A model generated the notes under the pieces. It searched no databases, had not been told where the DNA came from, and was given only the letters and a program-made list of their open reading frames with translations. Of a stretch of 64,000 bases of DNA, positions 35,156-45,997 are shown in pieces. Position 1 is the first letter of the stretch. Each line of letters begins with the position of its first letter. The DNA is from Argyresthia goedartella. Taxonomy: Eukaryota > Arthropoda > Insecta > Lepidoptera > Argyresthiidae. Made by a program: the position numbers and the translations under genes. The stretch is from positions 5,130,661 to 5,194,660 of the forward strand of contig OX463812.1 in the NCBI GenBank assembly GCA_949825045.1, written 5' to 3'.

Positions 35156-37016
35156 TTGAATTATGCGGTGCAGTATTGTTGATAAGGATCCTGGTAGAAT
35201 TATCGCAAATAATTAATATAAAGAAGCAGAAAATACACGCATGGACAGATTCTACGGTAGTGTTGGCTTGGCTCAACAGTCATCCAAGCAGATAGCAAAC
35301 ATTTGTTGCAAATCGGGTTTTAGAATTACTAACCACGTTAGACTCCAGTCAATGGAGCCATGTAGTGTCTAAGCACAATCTTGCAAATTGCGCTTCCTCC
35401 TAGACCTTCGGAATTATTAAACAAGGGTAATTGGCTAAATAAAAGGAAAACATACAGTACACAAAACTAAAAGAGAACAATACCTAAGACTTAGATATAT
35501 CAAAGGTGCATCACATTACTCTGGACACCTCATTATGGGAAAAGTATTAAACGCTGACTCGATGAGCAAGAGTTGTAGCTTACCGTCGACGATTTCTAAA
35601 CATGAAGAAACCAGCTGCTGACAGAAACCACAATAATCATTTAACGGGAATAAAAGTACGAGCAGCTATGAACACATGCATACTTCAATGTCAGCGAGAA
35701 TGTTTCGGACAAGAATATGAAGCTTTAGAAAATTATGAGACGAACTTATATAAAAAATCGGCTTTAAAATTATTAAATTCATTCTTAGGTAACTTCGGCA
35801 TTATGAGAATTGGTGGTCGATTCGAAAACGCAAACATAAACTTCGGTAGCAAACATCCTGTTCTACTATCTAAGATATCAAGGCTAACGGATTCGGTAGT
35901 TGCTGATGCCTACTTGAAGACTTGTCACGGAGCAAACCAGTTGATGCACAACTACCTCAACTCCAGGTACTGGATCTTTGGAGTTAAAGAGTTGATTCGG
36001 AAACACAAACGCAAGTGCGTTCCCTGCGTGCGGTATAAAGCGATAACTCAAACGCAGCTAATGGGACAGCTACCTTCAGCTCGAGTGACACCCACTCGAC
36101 CCTTTAAGTTTTCGGGTGTTGATTACGCGGGACCGATAAACTTAAGAACAACAAGTAGACGTGGTCACAAGTCTTGTAAAGGTTACATAGCCTTATTTGT
36201 GTGCATGTCAACATGTGCCAAACACATGGAAGTAGTCGGTAACCTCACTCCACAAGGGTTTATTTAAGCCTTTAGGCGAATGGTAGTGCAAAGAGTGTAT
36301 TGCCAAGAGATCTCTTCAGGTAATGGCACTAATTTAGTTGGCGCGGCAAAGGTGTTAAAAACTTGTTCGTATCTGAAAGGTCAAGAATCCTCAAGGAGAT
36401 TGCAGATGAGTTAGCCAATAATGGGAAAATGTGGAAATTCATCCCTGGACATGCACCGAATTTCGGGGGTTTATGGGAGACAGGTGTGAAGTCGGTCAAA
36501 CACCATTTAAGAAGATTCATTGGAGATACAACCGTAACCTTTGAAGAAATGACAACCGTGTTATCACATTTTGAATCTTATCTGAATTCAAGACCTCTAT
36601 CTCGAAAGTAGATGGATCCTACAAATACCAATGTGTTAACACCGGGACATTTTCAGGTCGGCGAACCATTGATAACATTACCAGAATAAGAACATTTGGA
36701 TAGGCGTATAAATTATCTGTGCAGATGGCAACGAACACAAATAATGGTGCAAGAGTTTTAGAAGAGATGGTCCCAGGAATATTTAAATAAATTCTTGCAA
36801 CATTATAAGTGGAGAGATCAAAATCCTGAACCATCAATTGGCAATATTGTATTGGTAAAAGAAGATGATTTGCCGCTTAGTCATTGGTTGCTCGGCAAAG
36901 TGCTAGAGAAACATTCTGGCAAAGACGGAATCACACGGGTAGTCACTTTTAAAATAAGGAACAATTGTATAACAAGAACCACCAACAAGTTATGTGTACT
37001 ACCTGTTACTGATTAG
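35156..37016 (+). pseudogene. BEL/Pao copy 2: RNase H end, integrase and DUF5641
   Basis: Duplicate of 21006-22866. A frame of 221 codons (35602-36267) spans the integrase zinc-binding region and first catalytic motif (FSGVDYAGPI). The second motif is again SGNGTN, lacking the Asp, and the third, [10 protein letters not shown], keeps Glu. Private stops: TAG at 36608 (copy 1 has GAG) and TAA at 36788-36790. The integrase is dead but better preserved than in copy 1 at codon 21619. Confidence 0.85.
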
Positions 37017-37088
37017 GAATTTATTATTATATTATAGTGTGTACAGTAGGTACCTAAGTATTAAAAATATGTAAGTCTTTAATAGTTT

Positions 37089-37958
37089 ATCTACACACGT
37101 ATCATAAACCCGCTTTACTGCATACAAAAACCGCAGGTTACGATCAGAAAAATGTTAAACTACTTAGTAAAAACTCATTTCTTATCTGAAAAATTACACA
37201 TAATGACCATAATGTGTATTTTTTCTACATATTATGACATCAATTTTCGAACGCCGACCCCCGCCTGCGTGCCGCCCATAGTTTGTCTGTAATTTTGGTA
37301 CTAACATTCAAATTTCGAACGCCGTCGCAACTAACAACAACTAAACAACTGCAGAGCCACAATGCCGGTCAAACATGCGGTCCCTGAACACATAATAATA
37401 ATAATAATTGTTTATTCATCAAACAAAATACAACAGAACAGTTACAATATTTAAGATGTGTTAAGCTATAGTTGGAGTAATCATACGGAAAACATCTGAA
37501 CCTGAGCTAGGTATAACTTGTATTTCAGGCTCAGCACTCTTCCCTAAAATAAGATAATTGCTAATAGAGCTGACACAGAAAAAGAATCAAAACGTAAAAA
37601 TAAACGATACAAAGATCAAAATAATCATAATAATAATTAATATTCACTAACTTAAGGGGGAGAAAAGAGTGAGTATGTGAACCTCTCCTTGTGTAGTATG
37701 GGAATGAATGAGTGTGTGTGAGAGGGTGAGTGAGAAAATAATAATTATAACGATATGTACGTAATGTATGCTAAAGTTCATGTAGTCAAAGAGAGCTTAT
37801 GATATGTGTGTAGATAAAATAGTGTATGTAATTGTACATAATTAGGCTTTAAAACTCTCGAGTGATATTATTATGAAACTCGCCTTCGGATCGTTTCATA
37901 AACCCACTCTCGAGTATTAATGCCCTCCATTATGTAGCAGTCACATAAACTACTATTA
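37089..37958. repeat. X repeat unit, interrupted (copy 2, unit 1)
   Basis: Counterpart of 22939-23822. It keeps the inner hairpin (AATTACACATAATG...) lost in copy 1 but has a deletion around 37328 that removes the second core repeat. It contains the same non-LTR tail. Confidence 0.75.
37393..37787 (-). mobile_element. 3' tail of CR1-like element in X unit (copy 2)
   Basis: Counterpart of 23257-23650, nearly identical. The uninterrupted X unit directly downstream defines its edges. Confidence 0.8.
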
Positions 37959-38458
37959 TCTACACACGTATCATAAACCCTCTTTACTGCGTACAAAAAC
38001 CGCACGTTATGATCAGCATAATGTTAAACTACTTGGTAAAAACTTATTTCTTATATGAAAAATTACACATTATGACCATAATGTGTAATTTTTCTACATA
38101 TTATGACATTCAAATTTCGAACGCCGACGCCCGCCTGCGTACCGCCCCTAGTTTGTCTGTGATCTTGGTACTGACATTCAAATTTCAAACGTCGACGCCC
38201 GCCTGCGTGAAGTTGGTACTACAGAACAAGCTAAACAACTGCAAAGCCACAATGCCGGTCAAACATGCGGTTCCTGAACACATCAAAGAGAGCTCTTATG
38301 ATAGGTGTGTAGATAAAATAGTGTATGTAACTGTACATAATTAGGCATTAAAACTCTCGAGTGATATTATTATGAAACTTGCCTTCGGCTCGTTTCATAA
38401 ACCCACTCTCGAGTATTAATACCCTCTATTATGTAGCAGTCACATAAACTACTATTAT
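37959..38458. repeat. X repeat unit 2, complete (about 500 bp)
   Basis: The cleanest X unit: starts TCTACACACGTATCATAAACC, and has the perfect 18-bp hairpin (38058-38095), a GCCGACGCCCGCCTGCGT core, a CTCTCGAGTG...ACTCTCGAGTA pair around CGTTTCATAAACCC, and ends CACATAAACTACTATTA. There are no terminal inverted repeats and no clear coding frame. A third unit lies at 50622. It could be a non-autonomous element (a Helitron-type start TC is present but no CTRR end was seen) or an LTR-like repeat; undecided. Confidence 0.75.
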
Positions 38459-38514
38459 GTGAATCTTGGCACTACATTGTAATGTAATATTTAGGTGAAA
38501 TTATTAAGTGTTAA

Positions 38515-38790
38515 AATTCCAAATTCCAAATGTCTTTATTACTGTAGATATTTACATATACTTAGCAATCCTAATTTTTTTCCATTCTCTACATTGAACC
38601 ACTGTGGGAGAAGAAGGGCGTAGAAACTCCCACAGATTGATTTTAAGATCTCTTTTAAAAATTGCTTGTGCTTAACTAATTCAAATATTGTAATATAATT
38701 ATGATAGTTAATAGGCAGGAATTAATAATTATAAAATTATTAACAGCACATTCTGTGTTGAGCCAGATTAACCACATACAGTAAGTATAA
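38515..38790 (-). mobile_element. Family A non-LTR element, 3' end only
   Basis: AATTCC-type tail, then the conserved 3' UTR with an intact hairpin CTGTGGGAG...CTCCCACAG (38602-38635), ending near CCACATACAG. No coding sequence remains. Confidence 0.85.
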
Positions 38791-38864
38791 GTGTTGTACT
38801 TGAATGGGTGAATTTTTGTGTAAAGTGTGTTTTAGAAGCTTTGGGTTGTGTTGATTGTGACAGA

Positions 38865-38963
38865 CTTCACAAAATAAAAGGCCCGGTGGCCCTACCTAAC
38901 TCAACTAAATTCAGCTTTATTACGTCAGTGACACGGACGCTGTCACCGGGCCTTTTTTGTGAA
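38865..38963. repeat. 99-bp miniature inverted-repeat element
   Basis: The left arm CTTCACAAAATAAAAGGCCC, then GGTG, pairs with the right arm (about 38942-38963), with one two-base bulge. The centre is about 50 bp. Its structure is that of a very small folded element. Confidence 0.65.
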
Positions 38964-38989
38964 GACTATAGTGTAAATATATTATGCAC

Positions 38990-39190
38990 ATTATTTTAGT
39001 ATAAATATAAGTATATACATATATGAGTATGACATGAGCAGGAGTGAGATGTAGGATCTAGAAAGCAGAAGTCAATAAGCTTTCAGTAGCTTCATAGTCA
39101 CGAGATCTGAGCCATTTACACACTTTAGTATTGACATTAAAACTTTAATCGTTCTTAATATTCAATTTTATATTTAATTTCTTATAGCCT
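38990..39190 (-). pseudogene. CR1-like RT C-terminus fragment (element H)
   Basis: Minus-strand translation of 39185-39070 gives a C-terminus with KWLRSRDYEATES followed by a stop. It parallels the end of element B (TWLRSHEYEGTES) and is aligned at the same distance from the stop. Only the last ~40 codons and some UTR survive. Confidence 0.65.
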
Positions 39191-39812
39191 ATTTTTCAGG
39201 ATGTTCACTGTCACTTGAAAGCAATTTCACGATCGTTGCACTATATCGATCACCAGTTGTCTCCAAATTTGAAGCCTTTTTAAACTAACTTGACGAACAC
39301 TTTACATCGCTTAAAACAGACAAAATATGATTGTGGCTAGTTCATGATTTCAGCCTGTTAATGTCCACTGCTGAACAAAGGCCTCTCCAATCGCGTGACC
39401 GGTCCGTAGCCACCTGCATCCAATGTGGCCAGTTACATGAACATTAATATTATACCAAACTCGAAAAAAACCCGTAAAACGGAATATCATTGCTTGATGG
39501 TCGAACACTGCCTCACTGCTAGCATCATCAAACCTACCAGAATTAGTTCATGCTTGGATCACATCTTTGTGAGGACGAATTGTACAGTTGAAGCCCTGGT
39601 ATGTACGGCCGATGTAACTGACCATGACCTACCCATGATTGCCATCAACACAACCTATAAAAAAAAACTACCGAAAAGGCAAAAAACTAAGACTGACTAC
39701 GATGCCATTATCGCGGATCTGAGTATTGAGGACTGGACGGACATAATTTATATATAGGATGTCTCGGAAACGACCTGCAAATTCACAATAAAACTTAAAG
39801 ACGTCATAATAA
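39191..39812 (+). pseudogene. CR1-like element E, endonuclease part
   Basis: Apurinic-type endonuclease fragment on the plus strand: FTIVALYRSP (39210-39245), then an unrelated insertion, then DMNINIIPNS, SCLDHIFVR and DHDLPMI (39430-39757). It continues past a TAG at 39756-39758 as DVSETTCKFTIKLKD. The frame then stops at element D (39813) and the same protein resumes as RT at 43930, so E was split by later insertions. The catalytic N-terminal part of the endonuclease is missing or too decayed. Confidence 0.8.
39336..39437. repeat. Short repeat fragment inserted in element E endonuclease
   Basis: The endonuclease frame is interrupted exactly here. The inserted stretch contains CCACTGCTGAACAAAGGCCT, a motif I recognise as common in insect, especially lepidopteran, dispersed repeats. 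Origin (SINE or RTE-type) not certain. Confidence 0.45.
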
Positions 39813-42535
39813 AACATATTTTTTTTATTTATTTACTCTTAGTGTACAACTTTACAGATAACAATCCAAATTATTATACACAGCATATATGTGGTGTATA
39901 TAAATTTGGATTAAAATCTAAAAAAAACAAAAAAAAAAAACAGATCTATATCCGATAGAATTTCGATACAATCAAAAATACAATTTGCATATCACCCAAC
40001 ATAATGTCGATAACATAAAATTAGATTAATGTCAATAAAATGAAATTAGATCAATGTCAGATAAACTTTCAATACAATGAGTTTAAATAACAACATCACA
40101 CAATCCTTTCACACATTCTTCTCGCAGAACCTGCCATAATCTCGCACAATATGCCTCCATGAATCACCAAACAGATCAGTAAGTGGTGCTGCAGCCAACA
40201 GAGCGTTGAGACTGTCCCGAGCCCTCACCAACAAAGACTGCTGGCGCGCCACCGTGCGGTGCATGCCACCCGCTAACAGCTGGTGCCTGCGCGTGCGGAG
40301 ATATTTGTCGGACACGAATAGCGCGCATACGACACCGACAAGCGCGACACAGTCACTGTCACCTCGCAACAATCGACAAACAGTCAGAAGCTGCTCGGTA
40401 TTACGTCTGACCTCTAGTGAGTTGTATCCGAGCATACCCAATATAAAAGCGGATGGATAAAGGTAAGGGTAGTAGCCAAATTTCCTCTTATATAGGTATC
40501 TTAGGAAAGCTTTGTGTACCTTCTCGAGCATTAGGACGTATGATCTTTCGTGCGGATTCCAAACATCTGAGCTAGATTCAAGTTTGGTTCTCACTAAAGC
40601 CGTGTAAAGGAGCTGGACCACACCCAGGTTCTGGAATCCCTTACTATTCCGAATTAGAAACCCCAAGCTTTTAAAGCATTCCAGGCCAAAGTGCTCATGT
40701 GCTCGTGGAGTGTAAGTTTAGGATCGAACGTAACACCGAGGTCCTCAATTGAATACACTCGAGTCATAGAATACCGAGCGTATACGTGGTACTGACAGGC
40801 TGAGAAGAGCGCGTGAAAGACATTAAATAACACTTAGCAGTATTGAATAGGAGTTTGTTGTTCACACTCCACCTGTAGACCGCATCAAGATCTTCTTGCA
40901 GCAAACCACAATCATCCTCTGAACTTACGGGAAGTATCAGTTTCAGATGGTCCGCATACAAAAGGCAATTGGCGTATTTGATGTCTAATTCCAGGTCATT
41001 TATCATGATGATAAATAACAACGGACCAAGAATAGACCCTTGACTAACACCCGACCGTGTATGGTACGGACGAGACTCGAAACAGCCGAGTCGCACATAT
41101 TGCTGGCGGTCCTTCAGGTAGTCAGCGAAGAAAACTAACAGCCTTTGGGCAAATCCAATGGCACATAACTTTTTCATAAGGACGTCGTTATCGACACTGT
41201 TGAACGCTTTACGGAAGTCCATATAAGCGAAATCCACCTGACTTCCCTGATCTATGAACTCCGACACAATCTCAACTAAAGTCAGTAAGTTGGTGTTTAC
41301 TGAGCGGTGGCTCCTGAATCCGTGTTGCGAGTCGCTCAGATAAGGCGCAATCTGCGGTCTGATTTTGTCTTTTATGATCGACTCGAACAATTTTGCCAAT
41401 GAGCTCAGGATAGCTATGGGTCGATATTGATCAACGGAGGCAGTTTCACTTGTCTTGGGGATAAGACTGACTCGAGAAAGCTTCCAGCTGGTCGGGTATT
41501 TACCTTGCTCGAGAGCGAGATTGAATATCCGTCCTAAGGGTAATATCAGCTGATCGCTATAGGCCTTCAAAAAGTAAGGAGGAACGTTTTCCGGTCCAAT
41601 TGCACTCATTGGCCTCAGCTGCTTCACCCCTTCCTCTATATCCCTACGGGAGATGTGCATTATCTGCACGTAGTTGGCAGAGCACGATTCATCGGAACTG
41701 TTTACCAATTCTGGATCGAGCGCTGGCTCATCAGGGAGGAAAACGTCGGAGAAGTAGTCTGCAAATGCGGCTGCTGCTTCCTCACCAGCGCATTCCTGTC
41801 CCTGATGCGTGACCCGGGATTATGTCTTATGTTGCTTTATATACTACTCATGTGATTGGCGTAGGCAGTATCTATGCGACTCTTGAGACAGGCTCTCAGC
41901 TTGCTGAATAAGACGTAGTCAGCCGGCCTCTTCCACGTCTTCCATTTACGATGGAGCTTGGCTTTCATGGCCAGGTCCTTAATGATGTCGCCAATGAACC
42001 ACACCGGATATCTCCTAGTTGCTTGTGTTGGTCTGATCTTCTTTGGAAAGGAATTGTTGAAGACATCATAAACGGTATCTTAGAACCGACCGACTGCCGT
42101 CTCTATATCAGTAGCTTCAAGAACATGGTCCCACGATACGCTACACATGAGTTCGTATAGGACTGCGTGATTGCCCTTAGCAAAGTTCCAATCATTGTGA
42201 CCACCAATGTTGCCGGGACCCAAGCAGCCGGATCGCTGGCAAGCGATCTGCGCATGCAACACGGGCACGATGACGTCGAGAGGCGGGTGGTAGGTGTCAG
42301 TGCGTGGCACCAAGCTGCCAGACACAGAAGCGCGCACAGTTACGTCACGCACACTCTCCGGCATCAACACCACGTCAAGTGCACCACCATGTGCATTCGT
42401 CACCTCATTCGTCTCATACAAACCACAAACACTAATGAAATAGCAATAGTAATTGGTAACCAAAACAGACGCACTATTCATATTTAGATCACCCATGATG
42501 ATGAATGAGGTTCTGGTCAATTTGGCCAAATTAAG
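39813..42535 (-). pseudogene. Jockey/CR1-like non-LTR element D, 5'-truncated
   Basis: Reads on the minus strand from an endonuclease C-terminus (MGDLNMNS, 42544-42080), through a linker, to RT (41708-40764: VSLIPKTS, YRPIAILSSLAK, YMDFRKAFNSVD, SQGSILGPLLF) and a C-terminal domain (40666-40109). The usual YADD box is YADH here, so a catalytic Asp is lost. TAA near 42078 and frame breaks near 41820 and 40700 also disable it. The 3' end near 39813-39830 is A-rich (AAATAAATAAAAAAAA on the minus strand). Its sequence is clearly unlike A, B and F, so it is a separate family. Confidence 0.85.
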
Positions 42536-43905
42536 GTGAACCAATTAAAGATTAAAGACACCATTAACATCACCAAAATCTTCTTTTTGTCTTTCAATTT
42601 TGAGGACCATTGAAGTATCATCAGGAAACAACACTATGTCAGTGAATTTCTCCACCATGAAAGGCAGATCGTTTACATACGGCCTAATGTGGACACTTGT
42701 GGATCGCCAATTTTTACACCCATTCCATCAGATTTAACACCGTTTACTTCTGTCTTTTGAATTATATTGCTTAGGTTTGATCTAAATTGATCCAACGCTT
42801 TATTTCTAACTCCGTAATGATTTAATTAGATTACATTAATAGCATATTATGATCACCACAATCAGATGCCTTAGTCAGATCGCCAAAAACTTCGATAGCA
42901 TCCTGGGCGGGCTCCCATGTAGAATAAATATGAGATATAAGGGTAACCTGCATCCGTAGTCGATTTGCCCCTTGTGAAACCGTATTATTTGGCGTGGAGT
43001 TGTTTGGTACGGTTGAAGTATTATTTTTACAATCACCCTTATCTCCCGACTTGAACAGAGGTATACTTAACTATGTTTCATTTATTGAATATTTGAGCTA
43101 AGTGTGAGGCTATAACTAGAATTACTGAAACAATTATTTTGACTGATATACCCCTCAGGTCTTCAGTATTTTTTAATTTAATAATCTAAATGTTTTGACA
43201 ATGTCCTGGGGATATACATGATGAAATTTTAAATATACATTACTGACATACATTAGTGTTGTTTTTTAATAAAGTTTCTACTTCATATGGAGATGAATTT
43301 AGACGATCTGTTGTGACTAAGGGTATATAGGTGAAAAATATTTCGAAAGCTCGAGCAACCTCAGTGTTAGATTTAACAATATCATCACCCATCTATAGGC
43401 AAAAAATCATTGCCCCTTGGTATAACTTTGCCAGTTTGACGGTTTATTATTTGCGAAACCGTTTTAATTCTATTATTTAAATTTTGTGTTTTTCTGTGAA
43501 TGCGGAACGTTTTTGCAATTCCACACACCAACATAAAATTTTTTGGATATTTTTTAACATAGTCGTGAAATTTTTGATCAAAGTTATAGGTTTTTTGTTT
43601 ATTAAGGTCATACAAGATAACTCTACTTTTACTAATTACAAACGTTACCCAGTCAATAAATTGCGAGTTACCGTTATATTCACTGCCTTTCTTTTATTTA
43701 AAACTTTATTGAATTCTGTTTGAATAATGTTGAAAAAGTCTGAGTAGATTTTGTTCGGGTGTTCATTAAAATCTAGTACTGGCCAATTTATATATAAGTT
43801 TTTCGCATATATCTCTAGTCTATGAGAATAATAGGCCTATAGTATATTATACTTACTAGCAATTAGGAATGAAACTATTTTACCACTGTTATCGGATGGT
43901 AAACT
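42536..43905 (-). pseudogene. Family A non-LTR element, old internal fragment
   Basis: Aligns with 28420-29760 and on toward 31900 of copy 2 but with many substitutions and small gaps. The remaining open stretch is 43615-43385 (NFDQKFHDYVKKY). It lacks both the 3' UTR and the 5' end: its 3' side is cut by element D at 42536. Confidence 0.8.
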
Positions 43906-44883
43906 AAAATAATTCTGAAACTCAACTGGCTCAACTGGCTAGGGCTGCCCTTTTATTTCACTCGTTTCTCATGCAACCCACAGACGAGGTTGAAGTTCTC
44001 GTACATATCAACAAACTGAAAACTGAAAAAGCCCCCGGGGTTGACGGTATGGGCAAATGACTAATAAATAAAGGCATAAGTAAAAATATAATCATGCCTC
44101 TAACGCATATATTTAATCTAAGTCTGAAAAATGATACGTCACTACAGCCACTTAACGGCTGGAGTTACACCGATTACAAAGCAGGAGATAAGGAAACCCC
44201 CTATAACTACAGGATATCTTTGCTCGCTGTCTTCTCTAAGATCCTAGAAAAGATCTTAAACCACCGTCTAATGTCTTACCAAAAAAAACTTGGTGTCCTC
44301 TCAACCGCCCAATTTGGATATCGCCAAAGAAGATCGACTGAAGACGCTGCAAAAATACACCACACATCACACCTTGACAAAGGCGACTGCTGCATGACTG
44401 TCTTTCTCGATTTAACAAAGGCATTCGACACAGTTTCAGTGCCAATACTGCTACAGAAGCTTGAAAATTATGGGATAAGGTATTATTAGAATGTTTTCGT
44501 AGTTACCAGGTAGTTTCATAGGTAGTATTAGAATGTTTTCGTAGTTACCTGAGCAATACATTCCAACAGACAAGAATCGGTGACCTTTTGAGTGACCCTA
44601 TAGGATACAACGTGCCACAGGGAAGCATTTTAGGCCCTAGTTTGTTCATGGTTTATATAAACAACCTGGGAGATCTGCTGCCCTCTGCTCATGCCAATGT
44701 TATCTGCTATGCGGATGACACAGCAATGACTTTCCATGGCAAGACCTGGATTTCCACCTTTGCCCATGCGGAAAACGGAATGGCTCAAACTGCAGAATGG
44801 CTTACCAATAACCTACGGCTTGTGTTTAAACGATTATCAAAAACGCACCTATTTTACTAGCAATAAATTCGAAATGACTGCCA

Positions 44884-45121
44884 GAATGGATAAATGTCCA
44901 CCAAATTGTGTTTGGATAAATGATCCCCAAACTTTTTTTATGTTTTGTGTACTTAAGTTTATGTTTTAAGTATTTTTTGTTGTTTTTACATGTTCAACCT
45001 AAAACGAAGGATAAAGGGGGCTTCGCTTCGCTCACCCCCTTTACCCTTCACCTAAGCTACCGCAAAATTTGCACTGATATTTTTTGCAACTTTTGGTGTT
45101 CATTTATCCATTTTGGGTAGG
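44884..45121. mobile_element. 240-bp inverted-repeat element inside element E
   Basis: The left end, AGAATGGATAAATGTCCACC, pairs imperfectly with the right end (45096-45118, GGTGTTCATTTATCCATTTT). It interrupts the RT frame between AEWLTNNLRL and LLTLNVDKTK. The middle holds the strongest version of the shared hairpin module. Confidence 0.7.
45006..45049. repeat. Shared GGGGGCTTC hairpin module
   Basis: Stem GAAGGATAAAGGGGG pairs with CCCCCTTTACCCTTC (14 of 15 positions) around the loop CTTCGCTTCGCTCA. Related sequence occurs at about 8850-8925 and 10400-10475 inside two other inverted-repeat elements. Confidence 0.8.
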
Positions 45122-45370
45122 AAAAAAATATTTTGGTGATCATTATATTTGTTGCCATAACCTACTCACCCTTAATGTTGATAAAACAAAATTTCCCTTC
45201 TTCCACAAAACAAAGACATCTGCACCAAATCCAGAAAAACTCTCCTTCGCCAAACACATAGCATTGTTATCGGGCCGAGATAGGAGACTCATAATGATTA
45301 TGAAGCTCTTGAGGAATGGTGCCAGCGCAGAGATTTTACGACCTGCATACCTGTCCTTGTGCTAGTCCTA

Positions 45371-45692
45371 GAGATAGTTGTAGAGAGCTAAGGTTTGTGT
45401 ATTTGGACATAAAATAGCAGAAAGTTTCCAGAGGAAAATGCAAAAGTGTTTTCTCGGTTGAAAAATTATGTCGTCGAACCGACTTATCGTTGAATATTAC
45501 TTTGCTTTTCCATAAATCATAGCTCCTGAAGCACAAAGACTAGCTTAGTTCTATGTACAGTCAGCATCAGATAAACGTGAGCAAGCAATATACTGAAATA
45601 GACAAACTAAACAATCAAAATTATCTACACAGCCAAAGTTGGATGTTGATATCATTTTAAGACTTTTGCTGTGTGAATATGTCGGTAGCCTT
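45371..45692. other. Unassigned spacer
   Basis: About 320 bp with no coding or repeat signal that I recognise. Confidence 0.45.
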
Positions 45693-45717
45693 ATTGAAAT
45701 GAAATGAAATGAAATAT

Positions 45718-45997
45718 ATTTATTGTTTTTGTTCTTACATCCTAATTATAATGGTGGCCCTAACTCCCAAACTAGGGCGACCTGTGTGTCAGGAGCTAGA
45801 GGCCATACGGAACATAGTTTTGCATTTATAGCTATGTAGGAACATTGTTGCTTACAAAATTTAATCTTAAGAATAGTAAGTAAGTTGCTAATTAGTGTGT
45901 AATTAACTTGCAATACCTTAAATAAAAAAGGAATAGTTGACATCTAAAACATATTTTAATAACTACTCTCACTAGAGAATAATCTGCAACCAATAGA
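45718..45997 (-). other. 3' UTR of element F
   Basis: From the ORF2 stop to the ATTTC tail. It has the motif AACTAGGGCG...CTGTGTGTCAGGAG, a small stem also seen in the 3' UTR of other CR1-like copies here (4374, 19901, 23370). Confidence 0.6.

Larger units (their letters stand above)
25195..38181. repeat. Tandem segmental duplication, copy 2 (13.0 kb)
   Basis: Collinear with 15131-24045. Private insertions are a Tc1-like transposon (32959-34400), CR1-like element B (29764-31803) and an extra family A tail (about 27399-27969), which together account for the extra 4.07 kb. The first 50 bp and the stretch 27960-28660 are noticeably more diverged than the rest. Confidence 0.9.
43906..45370 (+). 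pseudogene. CR1-like element E, reverse transcriptase part
   Basis: Resumes element E: KLKTEKAPGVDGM (44010-44050), GYRQRRSTEDA, VFLDLTKAFDTVSVPILLQ (44094-44489), then after a small duplication GYNVPQGSILGPSLFMVYIN and YADDTAMTF (44588-44860). The protein continues after a 240-bp inverted-repeat insert as LLTLNVDKTKFPFFHKTKT (45155-45220) and stops at 45365. Several frame breaks. About 35 bp (GTATTAGAATGTTTTCGTAG type) is duplicated at 44480-44545. Confidence 0.85.
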
